Source: Puccinia triticina (Eukaryota; Basidiomycota; Pucciniomycetes; Pucciniales; Pucciniaceae). Taken from it: 64,000 bases of DNA. The stretch covers positions 2,294,001 through 2,358,000 of the forward strand of contig NC_070570.1 in assembly GCF_026914185.1 (NCBI RefSeq). The letters are read 5' to 3'. Below the pieces are notes generated by a model, which worked only from the letters and a program-made list of their open reading frames with translations, was not told the DNA's origin and did not search any database. How positions within the stretch are numbered: the first letter of the stretch is position 1; each line of letters starts with the position of its first letter. Of this stretch, positions 32,601 to 42,522 are shown one piece after another. The position numbers and the translations under genes are program-made.

Positions 32601-35600
32601 TTCATGACCCTTAATGGCACCAAGGGGCTGATTGGTGTTGGAGAAGGCAAGGTTGTTATTGTAGAGGACCTCAAACAGTTTCTCCTTTTGCTCAATAGTC
32701 AACTTATCACTGAATTTGGCTTCACAGAGTTCTTCTGTAATAAATTTCTGCAGTTGAGGATGGGACTTCTTTACAGCAGAAATTTCATTAGAAGGGCTCA
32801 TTTTCTCCAGATGATGAGACTTAAAGCTGAATTTCTTCCTCTTGTTCTCATTTCCAATGGTAAAGAATCTCTCTTTGCTGTTTGTGATGTCAAAGCCATA
32901 AAGAGACATGTAATCATTTCCAAGGATAAGATAGTTAATTCTTGCATTTTTCATGACTACAAATTCTGTTAGAATTCTAATAGAACCTTTAGTGTGAGGA
33001 AAAATCAAAGCCATTTCTATTATGCCCATTGGCTGTAATTGGTCACTACAGCTGTGGAATTTAGCATGGTTAATTGGCATGAGCTTGTTTTCCCATTCTG
33101 GTAATATAGAATCTAGCAATTTGTTGCTGATGATTGAGCAAGAAGCTCCACTATCAAGAAGACATGATTGTTCTCTGGATTCAATGAGGACAGTAGTAAG
33201 ATTTGCTTTTCCAGTAAGATGAGCTTTTCCTCTATCAGGCTTGCATTTCATTAGTCTAGCATCTTCTATGTGGGAAGACTGGCAGGATTTGTCCCAGGTC
33301 TGAGGTTGATGAGTTTCAGCTTGAATTTCAGCAATGGAGAAGTCTTGGTTTATCTCACACTCTACAGCATGTGTTCCAAAGTCAAAATCAACTAAGGGAT
33401 CATAATTGGCACCATTTCCATTGTCCATGGCAAGAATCATGTGATTGGTTCTATGATTCTCTTCTTCTTCATCTAGTTCTGATTCAGACTTGTGTGGTTC
33501 ACCTTGGTCTTCTCCATTGTCACTCTTGGGATCATCATCATCATCCATTCCTACATTATTGATTCTGTTCTTCTTCTTAGGGCATTCCCTGGAGAAGTGA
33601 CCAGTTTGTTTACAGAAATGGCATATAAGTTTGTCTTTCTCAGGGGCAGAGACAGGATTCTTTTTGGCAGAGGAGTCAGTTGGCTTATCAGTTTTCTCAG
33701 GGGCAGGATTGCTTCTCCATTGGGATCTGTTTGGAGTGTTATAATTATTTGTCACAGGCTTGTTCTTTTTCATGACTCTGTCTATGAACTCTTCAGCAAT
33801 TATAACCATATCCTCAAAACTCATTTCAGTGGCATCTCTTTTGTATCTGCTTTTAATAGCATGCTCAAGGTTTGGAGGGCACTGCTTTAAGATCTTCTCA
33901 CAAATAAGGTACTGACTGAGTTCAGGTTGATAAGCTTTCAGTCTTTCTCTCTGATTACCAAACCATTTATGGATTTTCCTCCCATCATAGGCAAAGTGAT
34001 CATTCTCAAACTCTTGTTGCATTTTCCATTTCCAGTTCTCAGTGCCAAACTTATTTCTGATGGCATTCTTCCACCAAGCCCAAGATTTGTTTCCATACTC
34101 ATCTCTGATGCCTAGGTACCAATTCCTTGCAGTGTCAGTTAACAAGATTGTTAATCTACTGATTATCATGTTATCCAGCATCAAGTAGTCTCTAACCAGG
34201 ATATCAGTATTTTTAATCCAAAGTTCATGATTGTAAGGCAATTCTCCAGAGAATTTCTCCCAGTCTCCATTTTTGGGGATACCTTTCCACAGTTCTTTCC
34301 TCATTTCAAAGTCTATAGCTCCATGATCAATGTAGGGGAATTCCTCTTGGGTCTTAGTATCAGGAGTATTGCTAGCAGGCTTAGGAAAGTGATCTCTTGG
34401 TGGTCTCTGTGGTTCAGGAGTAGGAACAGGAGGAGTTGGTCTGTGTTCCTGTTGTTGCTCATGGTGGACATTCTGGAAGGGATTATTGTACAAGAGATGA
34501 GGGGGTTGGTCTCTGTCATCTGGTATTAACACGGAATCCAGCTTTGAGCTCACGGTGTTTACTACAGAAGATATGTCACTGAATCTTCTCTTAGATTGTT
34601 CAAACCTGTTGTGCTCATTGGCATGAAGGTCATTGATCTGATTATCAATGGAAGTAAGATTGTTGCTCACTTTCTCTTCAAAATCTTTCAGATTTTGGCC
34701 AATTGTATCCATGTTAGAATGAAATTGTGATTCATTTACCAGAATCAAATCTTGAACTGTCTCAAACTTATCATCTATGTGTTTCTTCAGTTGTTCTAAC
34801 ACATTGTTATTCACTGTGGATTTCTCTCTGGCACTTTCTCCTATGTTGTTCAGGATTTGATCAAGCAAAAGGGGAATGAATTCATTTTTAAATAGATCAA
34901 GAATGGAATGATTCAGGACATCTTTAAAATTGCTGACACAAGATTCAAGAAGAGTACCAGGAATGGTTTCAACAGTGCCAGATAATTCAGAGAGAAATTT
35001 GGAGAACAATACTTGTAATTTTTCTTCTAGAAACAAGGGGCCATTTCTAGACATTTCAGAGTTAAGATTATTGAGAAAAAATTCTCTATTTGAAGGATCA
35101 GAGAGATTATCAATATCTAAACTGAGGCCTAGTGGTGAATCACTACTTAAGGAACTTTTAGGTAAAGATTCATCTAATAAGGGCCTCTCCCTCTGGCTCT
35201 CCCTCGTCCATAGCCTCTCCTCACTCCTCGTGTGGCTCTCATCAAGTATTCTCCTATTTCTAGAACTCTCTGAGTGTCGTCCTGAGGGCGTCTCCAGTTC
35301 CTCCCTGATCCTCTCCAGTTGTTTTGAGGAGGAGGGGGGTTGTGGCCTGCGAATTCTTGCGGCATTTGCGGATAATGGGGTGGATTGTAGCCGCCAGTTT
35401 GCAGATGCGGGCTGGGGCGGAATAATTGAACCACCTCTCGCGGTATAGAAGCTGGTGGCTGCCTCGCTTGGAGCGTCTGCGGCGGTTGTGGCGGCGGCAA
35501 GGGAGTTCCTTGGTAGTTCTGATTCTCTGGGCGCATTTGAGGCTGCGTCTGTGGACGGGATTCTGGAAGATTGGGAAGGATAGGAGCCTGGAACTCCTGC

Positions 35601-36398
35601 GCCAAGGCTCGGTGCTGAAAACCCATAGGCTCTGGAGTCGGCGTGACTAGTAAAGGCTGTTGGCTGGCGTGCGGTATCATTGCTAGCTGCGAAGGAGCTC
35701 GGATTTGTAGCGCGGTCGAGTTCGGCGGCCCGTTGCCGTTGTTCTGGCGCGTCAGAGATATTTCTAGATTGTTGAGTTCCTCTCTGGGGATCCAATCCTG
35801 ACACAGGCGTATCCCGTCGTTCCTCCCAACCAGATCTATGATCATTTCTTGGGTCATTGAGGCTTGGGAGAGGAGACGCCTCATAGTTAATATGTTCTGC
35901 GCTTCCCTGGCGCGGACAAAAAGGTCGAATTGTTCGTTGAACATACTGATGAGGCTGGATAACTCCTCCTCTTCCGGGATAAGGTCCATGGGTCCTGAGG
36001 ACGCTTCCCGTCGAGGGCTCTGAGTGTACGGAAGGAGGGCTAGATTGGACGGCGCCGTGGGTCTCATGCCCTCTGGGTTGATAGGCTGGGAGGGCGGCTG
36101 ACTCGTCTGAGGAGGGTTCACCGTCAAATCTATTTGTTCCCTGTCGACAGGCCGTGGAACCGGCGTGGATCTGCTCGACGCTAGAGCTATGGACGTTTCT
36201 CTCAGCTGGTATAGAGCCGGAGGGATCCCGGTATCTGGGGGGAGCGGCTCCTCTTCCGGGAGCTTGAGGAAATCCTCCTGTAGAGGCGGCAAGGCTGCTT
36301 CTAGCCCTTCGAAGCCGTTCTTCGGCGGCTGGGCTAAGGCGGTACCGGTGGCGGAGCTCTTCGGAGAGGTCTCGGCCATTTCTAAGGTGAGGAGGCAT
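29619..36398 (-). pseudogene. Gypsy A gag-pol polyprotein with C-terminal chromodomain, single in-frame TGA
   Basis: One frame runs about 2260 codons from ATG 36398. In order: a Ser/Arg/Pro-rich N-terminus (residues 1-400, overlapping another ORF); a coiled-coil-like segment (about 430-640); gag; a CCHC knuckle [14 protein letters not shown] (about 930); an aspartic protease [13 protein letters not shown] (about 1080); RT with [11 protein letters not shown] (about 1435); RNase H with [18 protein letters not shown] (about 1580); integrase H2C2 and DDE core ([32 protein letters not shown]); then GPF and a chromodomain (YLARYKGMSADHDEW). The only defect seen is TGA at 30111-30113, where a sister element has an Arg codon (RWDKSHKEP), consistent with CGA to TGA. 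Read-through or reversion would give a complete protein. Product: reverse transcription and integration, with the chromodomain probably guiding insertion to marked chromatin. Confidence 0.9.
35174..36379 (-). CDS. 401-codon ORF overlapping the gag-pol N-terminus in another frame
   Basis: It opens at ATG 36379 ([19 protein letters not shown]), 19 nt inside the long ORF, and ends at TAG 35174, directly followed by ATG. It contains a helical-looking core ([40 protein letters not shown]), a Pro/Gln-rich linker and an Arg-Gly tail ([18 protein letters not shown]) typical of RNA-binding gag-like proteins. The competing frame over the same bases is low-complexity Ser/Arg/Pro. The block is GC-rich compared with the rest of the element. 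I think this is the true first ORF, and the long frame is only meaningful downstream of about 35180, but both could be used. Confidence 0.55.
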   Translation of the reverse strand: MAETSPKSSATGTALAQPPKNGFEGLEAALPPLQEDFLKLPEEEPLPPDTGIPPALYQLRETSIALASSRSTPVPRPVDREQIDLTVNPPQTSQPPSQPINPEGMRPTAPSNLALLPYTQSPRREASSGPMDLIPEEEELSSLISMFNEQFDLFVRAREAQNILTMRRLLSQASMTQEMIIDLVGRNDGIRLCQDWIPREELNNLEISLTRQNNGNGPPNSTALQIRAPSQLAMIPHASQQPLLVTPTPEPMGFQHRALAQEFQAPILPNLPESRPQTQPQMRPENQNYQGTPLPPPQPPQTLQARQPPASIPREVVQLFRPSPHLQTGGYNPPHYPQMPQEFAGHNPPPPQNNWRGSGRNWRRPQDDTQRVLEIGEYLMRATRGVRRGYGRGRARGRGPY

Positions 36399-36452
36399 CG
36401 TGATAAGGAGTAAGAGAGGTTAATTTAAGCGTAAAGAGAAAGTTTTTAAGAA

Positions 36453-36770
36453 TTAATTCAAGGTTAAAATACCTTGAGACTTAGGTTTAGAAGATAACCT
36501 TTTACTTTTACGCGTCGTAGTAGAGGTTTTTTTCTTACTTTCCTTTGCGCTGGGTTTCGCGGCGGATTTTGAGGTCCAATCAGAGATATTAACAGCGGCG
36601 GTGACCTTGCGGCGACGGACTTTTGGGTATTTAGTAGTAGCAATAGGGGTCCAAGAGGAACTATTGATCCAGTTTCCTTCTTTCGGATCAGTTACGCGGT
36701 TGTCGTCGCAATTTTCGTCTTCTGCGCTAGTCTGCGCCGTTACGAATTTTTTTACGGTCAATTGCGGCAA
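36453..36770 (-). CDS. Small basic leader ORF in Gypsy A, 105 codons
   Basis: It starts MPQLTVKKFVTAQTSAED and continues into a Lys/Ser/Thr-rich stretch (AAKPSAKESKKKTSTTTR). It lies in the 5' leader between the 5' LTR and gag. No homology was recognised. It may be a real leader peptide or chance. Confidence 0.3.
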   Translation of the reverse strand: MPQLTVKKFVTAQTSAEDENCDDNRVTDPKEGNWINSSSWTPIATTKYPKVRRRKVTAAVNISDWTSKSAAKPSAKESKKKTSTTTRKSKRLSSKPKSQGILTLN

Positions 36771-37161
36771 TTATAGTTAAGAAGCAGGAGAATCTTTTGA
36801 GCGTACTCCGTTTTTCTCTATCTCTTCTTGATCCGAAGATATAGAGGGTTCTGGGGAGGATAAGTCCGACGAAGGGATAAATAGCGGCGCGGAGGAGTCG
36901 CAGTTCTGCACTTTCACGAGTACACAGGACGTAAAATTTTTTTTTCAAGGGTTCAGTTAGGAAATTTATCAATGTAAAAGCAATTTTGGATGATTTTAGA
37001 AGAATTTCAGCGTTAGTAAGATATGTAGAAAAATTTTTTAAGGTGATTTTTCGAATTTTTAGAGTTTTTTTGTTTGATTTAGTCAGGAGGATCAGTCTTT
37101 TGGCTTTATAGCAGTCTAGAATTATGAAAAGGTGAGTATATTTCCCGATGAGGCCCCCAAT
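36771..37161 (-). other. Gypsy A 5' leader with putative primer-binding site
   Basis: Non-coding leader. The sequence next to the 5' LTR reads, in element sense, ATTGGGGGCCTCATCGGG, the position expected for tRNA priming; the tRNA was not identified. Confidence 0.5.
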
Positions 37162-38129
37162 TGTGAGCCTGAGTCTCTATAGTGACAGCAGGACACAAGA
37201 AATGGGGGGGCAATAGTTGGATTTCTTGGGATAAAGAAATTACAACTATAATAGAAAAAGAGAAAGAGAGAGAGAAACCAAGCAGGATAAGAAGGAAGAG
37301 AAGTACTAGGTTATTCTAGTGGGAATGCACGTCCACTGGCAATGCTACTCTTCAGAAGAGTGCTGCTAATCTGTGCAAGAAGTGCTACAGCTTCCTCTCA
37401 GGAGGGTATCTGGATTAGATAAGTCTTAATCCAGCCACAGTTTTTTAGACTTCTCTCTGGACAGTCAAGGTTCTTAATGGGAAACCTGAGGGACAGCCCT
37501 GAACCTAGATTTTGAGGCAAAGGCCTGATGATAAGAAGGGACAGCCCTGTGATCAAGATGGAGGCAAAGGCCTATAGATATGGAGGGACAGCCCTGTGAT
37601 CAAGGAGGAAGCAAAGCAAGAAGAAAAGGCAGATCCAGCAAGACACAGAGTTTTACCTCTGAGATAAACAAGGTTCAGTGAAAGAGGTTACTTACTGTCA
37701 ATATCCTAGGCGCCTGTGACGGTAGGTATACTGGGAGTATAGTAGGCTCTTTGGTGGTGATCCTGGAGTTATCTGGGTGGTGGTTCTGGTGTGCTGAAGT
37801 CTGTGGATCCGCCTCAGGCAAGGGGGATCCTGACTACGAAAATTTTCACAGTTTGCTTATGTAATTTACATATGTACATGTGGTTTGGCGCGCCTAGTAG
37901 CGCTGACACGTCACAACTGCGCAAGGGCGCTACAACTCAGTAACTCAGGGAAGGAGTATAGTTACAATGAATTGGTAAGTTGTAACTAGGGTTAAAATTG
38001 CATGAGGAAACAGAATATGAAGTCAAAACAGGGATATCTCTTAAGATGAAAAAGATATAAAGTAATTTATATGTAACAAAGGTAGAACAGGCAGCTTTTA
38101 GGTCAGCTGTGATGACTCTAAGGCTGACA
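37162..38129 (-). repeat. 5' LTR of Gypsy A
   Basis: 968 bp, near-identical to 28614-29581. Followed by TSD GTACA at 38130-38134. Confidence 0.92.
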
Positions 38130-38648
38130 GTACATGTGGTCAAACTGTGGTTGAGATGAAAGAAGGTTATGAATAAAAAAACAGCACCATAATGAATAAA
38201 AACACACGCAGGAAGACAAGTTACACTCTGAGAGTTGATAAGCCGATAATGTCAGGGTTCATGACTACAAGACGTCGGTCAGACATACGTAACTGAGATG
38301 TAAACAGGCTATAATGTCGAGTATAATCAAGAGGGAGAAAGTGTTATATGTATGGGATTTTGGAGTGAGTAGGAAACAGAAGACAGAGTTTCAACACCCC
38401 CCGCTACTCAGGCCAAAAGAACCAAGAAACTGACATCAAGGAGAGCGATAGATAAAAAGGAAGGGATTGCACATTATTGGGTGAATGCGCTGATGATTGA
38501 TGGCTTGATCGCGCGGAGAGAGAGAGAGTTGAGAACAATCGGAGAGCATTGATCCAAGGGAAAGAGAATGACATGATCAAGGGAGTGAGGTCGGTCAAGG
38601 AGCACCGAGCCAGTAAGAAAGAGATCATTGATTGATGTTTGTTTGTCT

Positions 38649-39506
38649 TTAGAGATAGATTTCATGAGGACAATCTTCATCGATGGGTTGAAGCTCGCCT
38701 GATGAGTGGACGTAGTGAGTGTAATGAGCACCGTGAACGTCAAGAGTTCTTGGGGCCTTGTTGGGGTATTTGACCCAGCATTTGGTCGGTCGATGACCGG
38801 ACTTCTTGCAGTGAACACAGACAGGCAAAACCGTAGGAGTTGGCTCGGATGGTTGGTGAGACAGTTGAGCTTTGCTGAGCATGGTTGTTTGAGAGATCGA
38901 TGTCTTTGACTTGTCGAGCTGATTTTGAGCAGCATGATCCTCAAGCTTTTTTAGAACTTGATCAAATGGAAGGGTCTCATAGTACATCAATATGTTTGTC
39001 TTGAAGGATTCAAAGTCTTGAGGGAGTTTGTCGAGCATCAAGATTGTTCTGACTTGATCGTTGAGCTGAAGACAAGACATAGCGATCTTTTGATTGGCAG
39101 ATCGGACGGCGGGCATGAACGACGAGAATGATTTGTACTCGATCACCATAAACTCCTTGAGAGCTGTTGTTCTTGATGTGAGATTGTCGCCGGCGAACTT
39201 GGCTTTGAGGAGTTGCCAGAGCTTGTGTCCATTGAATTTGTCCGCTTCGGGAAGAGACAAACTGACGTAAGCAAGAACTTCCTGACTGAGGAGCTGAATG
39301 ATTTCAGCGTAGGCATCTTTGTTGTACTTGACATAGAGTTTGAAGTTGTCCTTGTCCTTCTCGGGATTGGGCATGGCCACCGTACCGTTGACAACAGTGA
39401 GGTACTTGAGTTTGTGGAGTTTGGCTTCGATCGGGAGCAACCACAGCGCATCATTCTCGTCGGTTAGGAGAATTTTTGTTTCGCGGACGAGCAGTTCCGA
39501 TGACAT
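38649..39506 (-). CDS. Copia-type Gag protein of the gag-only element, intact
   Basis: A 285-codon ORF from ATG 39506 (MSSELLVRETKILLTDEND). It has the helical gag core (KLWQLLKAKFAGDNLTSRT, RTILMLDKLPQDFESFK, DQVLKKLEDHAAQNQ) and one CCHC knuckle CVHCKKSGHRPTKC near residue 230. The stop lies about 250 bp before the 3' LTR. No protease, integrase or RT follows. An intact gag in an otherwise empty element suggests that the protein itself was selected, for particle formation or for co-packaging. Confidence 0.82.
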   Translation of the reverse strand: MSSELLVRETKILLTDENDALWLLPIEAKLHKLKYLTVVNGTVAMPNPEKDKDNFKLYVKYNKDAYAEIIQLLSQEVLAYVSLSLPEADKFNGHKLWQLLKAKFAGDNLTSRTTALKEFMVIEYKSFSSFMPAVRSANQKIAMSCLQLNDQVRTILMLDKLPQDFESFKTNILMYYETLPFDQVLKKLEDHAAQNQLDKSKTSISQTTMLSKAQLSHQPSEPTPTVLPVCVHCKKSGHRPTKCWVKYPNKAPRTLDVHGAHYTHYVHSSGELQPIDEDCPHEIYL

Positions 39507-39552
39507 GTTGAGAGGAGTTTGAGGAGTGGAGGCAGCGCGAGATTGTTAATTG

Positions 39553-40006
39553 TGTTGAAAAAACAACTACTCCGCGGAAACCAAAAGAGCAAAAAAGAGT
39601 GAGTTCCGTGGCTTGAGAGAGGGAAGGGCAGTGAGCATGAATCTCTCACCAGATGTGGCTTAGTTTGGGATGCGGAAAAAGATGGAGGAGAACCAATGAG
39701 TTTGATTCACATGTAGCTAGTACGGTATAAGTAGACTAAGTACATGTGGTCAAACTGTGGGTGAGATGAAAGAAGGTTATGAATAAAAAAACAGCACCAT
39801 AATGAATAAAAACACACGCAGGAAGACAAGTTACACTCTGAGAGTTGATAAGCCGATAATGTCAGGGTTCATGACTACAAGACGTCGGTCAGACATACAT
39901 AACTGAGATGTAAACAGGCTATAATGTCGAGTATCATCAAGAGGGAGAAAGTGTTATATGCATGGGAATTTGGAGTGAGTAGGAAACAGAAGACAGAGTT
40001 TCAACA
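39553..40006 (-). repeat. 5' LTR of the gag-only element, 454 bp
   Basis: TGTTGAAA..TTTCAACA termini. It contains the uninterrupted equivalent of the Gypsy A target (AAGTACATGTGGTCAAACTG). The sister LTR begins CGTTGAG, so its terminal T has mutated. Confidence 0.88.
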
Positions 40007-42195
40007 ACCTCTCAAAATCCTAAGATCAGATAATGGGGGAGAGTTCAACAGCAAGGCTCTCGGCGAATTTTTATCTGCAAAAGGTATAACGGCCGAACGT
40101 TCCGTGGCCTATCATCACTACCAGAATGGCACGATTGAACGGTTTAATCGCACCTTACAGGATATGGGCCGAACCATCCTGCTTGACAGTACTCTACCCA
40201 AGGAGTTTTGGGGGCTTGCTTTTGTATGGGCATGCTACACCTTAAACAGGATACCAAATGCAGCAAGCGGCGACATCACACCTTTTGAAAAACTGTTTGG
40301 TATACAACCAAACCTTGATCGACTCCGTCCTTTTGGATCCATGGCTTTTGTACACGTTCAAGCCAAGAAGCGTTGAAAGCTCGATGACAGGGCTCTACGG
40401 GGCTATGCGGTATTTTACCTCCCTGATTCGAAGGGATGGGGTTTTTGGATTCCTGAAATTGGTTCCTACTGTCAATCGGCCATAGCCACCTTTCCAAACT
40501 TCCCCAGCAGTATAAATATGTCTTCTGAGTTCTCACTGGTTGACGCTCACTCCTTACAACTTGGAGATTTTTCGGACGAAGAGCTCGTCCAATCGCAGGA
40601 CGATATGGTAGATGCCATTTGCGCCCTTATTCCGGAAATTTTTGATGCGTCGGTTCCAACTACTTACAAACAAGCTTTGAAGGATACGGACTGCTCCAAA
40701 TGGCTTGACGCGATCGCAAAAGAACTCTCCAACCTGGACAGACTCGGCGTATGGACCCTTAAACCCGTACCATCCGGTGTAAAAGTGTTGCGCGCTAAGT
40801 GGGTATTTGTGCGGAAAGTATCGGCTACGGGGACGGTGACGCGTTTCAAAGCCAGGTATGTTGCGAAAGGTTTCGCTCAGATAGAAGGAGAACACTTCAA
40901 TGGTACTTTTGCACCGACGGCGACGTTCGTCTCAATGCGACTTATACTATCTATTGCTGCTCTGAATGATTGGCCTGTCCACACCTTCGACTTCGTGGCA
41001 GCCTACCTGAATTCACCAATCGATGAGGAAGTATGAGTAACGGCGCCCGAAGGCCTCAATGCTCCTGCCGGCTCCGCGTGTCTCCTGCACAAGGCGCTAT
41101 ATGGAACACGACAGGCTGCTCGTTGCTGGTGGCAACATCTGTCATCCACCCTTAGTAGTTTAGGCTACAAAAGTTCCCAGTTCAATAGCAGCATCTACGT
41201 GCTGAGCAAAATTGATGGACCATCCGTGATCTGGATCCATGTCAATGATGGAATAGTAACCGGTTCATCTGAGAAGATTCTCAGGGACCTCGAACGCGCA
41301 CTTTCCGACTGCCTCGAGATTAAGTGGACGTCCTCGTTATCCGACATTGTAGGACTAAAAATTTCGCGAGAATCTGATAACTTCGCGTTGTCTCAGCCAA
41401 AATTAATTTCCAAGTTACTCTCTATGCACTGGGATGGAGTTAGCCATGCGAAGACACCCTTACCCACTGGAAATCTACCTCTATCTTGCACGGACGGCTC
41501 GGGAACAGATCCAGGAAAATACCTTTCGATTATTGGTTTTTTGAGCTACTTATTGGCGGGCTCTAGACCGGACATCACATTTGGAGTTAATTTCCTATCA
41601 CGTTTCTCGAAATGCCCCAGAGATGAACACTGGAAATGCCTTCGTCAACTTGTAAACTACGTGGCAGCTACGCATGATCAGCCTCTAATCCTCCGCCCCA
41701 ACCTAAATAGCCCGCGGTTGGCCTGCTTTGCGGATGCGAACTGGGGGGGTGAATTTTCTCGGTCAAATTACGGCATTCTAATTCTATTTCACGGATGCCC
41801 GGTACACTGGATAGCCAGACGATTGGCCACGATTGCTTCATCTACGGCCCACGCTGAGTATATGGCACTAGGCCACGGGAAGAAACAAGTGTTATGGATA
41901 AGACACCTACTGACCGACATGACTGGACTTGAGTCTGCCGGGAATATGTTTTGCAACAACCAGGCGGCTGTCAAAATTTGCTCAGACGAATCATCTAACA
42001 AACGTACCCGCCACACGGATTGAGAGTTCTACATCACTAATCAAGCGTTGTACCGTAAACAAATCACACTTCAGTGGATCAATACAAAACACCAGTTTGC
42101 CGACATATTCACCAAGAATCTACCACCAAATGTACACAGGTTCCAAATGTCTATTGCGCTTGGAGCGGTCTCGTCGAGTGGGGGGGTGTTGTAGT
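40007..42195 (+). pseudogene. Copia integrase C-half, RT and RNase H
   Basis: It continues the Copia frame: PLKILRSDNGGEFNSKALGE and NGTIERFNRTLQDM give the second Asp and Glu of the integrase. RT follows (WVFVRKVSATGTVTRFKARY, VAKGFAQIEGEHFNGTFAPT), then RNase H (ACFADANWGGEFSRSNYG, ASSTAHAEYMALGHGKKQ) and ADIFTKNLP at the end. TGA stops lie at about 40374, 41034 and 42021 and no frameshift is needed. The RT active site reads HVNDG instead of the expected VDD, a G-to-A loss of a catalytic Asp. The frame closes inside the LTR. Confidence 0.9.
42177..42186 (+). promoter_or_regulatory. Polypurine tract of the Copia element
   Basis: GAGTGGGGGG ends right at the 3' LTR start. Confidence 0.65.
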
Positions 42196-42306
42196 ATAGA
42201 TACATAATCTGTCTTTACATCTCATACTACAGTGGTCGACGGTAGTCATTATGCCATGACCTACCATAGACATGGGATACTCCCATGTTACTCGACTCAA
42301 CAGCTA
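42187..42306 (+). repeat. Truncated 3' LTR of the Copia element
   Basis: It matches 17261-17380 with a few substitutions (mostly C/T) and stops at CAGCTA where a MITE begins. Confidence 0.85.
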
Positions 42307-42484
42307 CAGTCAAACCCTTGAAAACGCATACCCCTTGGTGGACAGAATTTGCTACGTGGTTTGGCAGGTTATGTGGTTACAAGGGTTAGCTACAGGCCAA
42401 AATTAAATTTTGGTGGACCCAAATCAGTATGTGGTTTGGGAGGTTATGCCCTTATACAAGTATGCGGTTTCACAGGTTTGACTG
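42307..42484. mobile_element. Tc1/mariner-type MITE, TIR CAGTCAAACC, TA target
   Basis: A 178-bp element with CAGTCAAACC at the left and GGTTTGACTG at the right, TA on both sides (42305-42306, 42485-42486), non-coding. A second CAGTCAAACC end follows at once, forming a perfect palindrome (see next entry). Confidence 0.75.
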
Positions 42485-42522
42485 TACAGTCAAACCTGTG
42501 AAACCGCATACTTGTATAAGGG
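42449..42522. repeat. Perfect 36-bp-arm palindrome centred on TA
   Basis: CCCTTATACAAG..TTTGACTG TA CAGTCAAA..CTTGTATAAGGG: the right MITE end and an inverted copy of the same end meet at a single TA with no mismatch. Confidence 0.85.

Larger units (their letters stand above)
28614..38129 (-). mobile_element. Gypsy A, nearly intact chromodomain Gypsy retrotransposon
   Basis: A 9.5-kb element with two 968-bp LTRs (28614-29581, 37162-38129), termini TGTCAGCC..GGCTCACA in element sense and TSD GTACA (28609-28613, 38130-38134). The undisturbed target sequence survives in the sister LTR of the gag-only element at about 39735. LTRs differ at very few positions by eye (one seen near 29107/37655), so insertion was recent. 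Its long ORF has one in-frame TGA. Confidence 0.93.
28422..40006 (-). mobile_element. Gag-only LTR retrotransposon (TR-GAG-like), 2.06 kb without its insert
   Basis: TSD ACCTC lies at 28417-28421 and 40007-40011. The two LTRs are 454 bp each once Gypsy A and its 5-bp TSD are removed (28422-28613 plus 38135-38396; and 39553-40006). The 1156-bp interior holds one intact gag gene on the minus strand and no protease, integrase or RT. A purine tract (GCGGGGGG in element sense) adjoins the 3' LTR. It must have relied on enzymes supplied in trans, probably by an autonomous Copia. Confidence 0.85.
17261..42306 (+). mobile_element. Decayed Copia LTR retrotransposon, host of a four-element nest
   Basis: The left LTR starts at 17261 (TGTTGTAGTATAG) and the same sequence restarts at 42187 immediately after a purine tract (GAGTGGGGGG). 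Subtracting the Gypsy C insert (20137-28261 plus 4-bp TSD) and the gag-only element (28422-40006 plus 5-bp TSD) leaves about 5.3 kb with gag, protease, integrase, RT and RNase H in the standard Copia order and in one frame. The right LTR is cut after 120 bp by a MITE. Confidence 0.9.
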
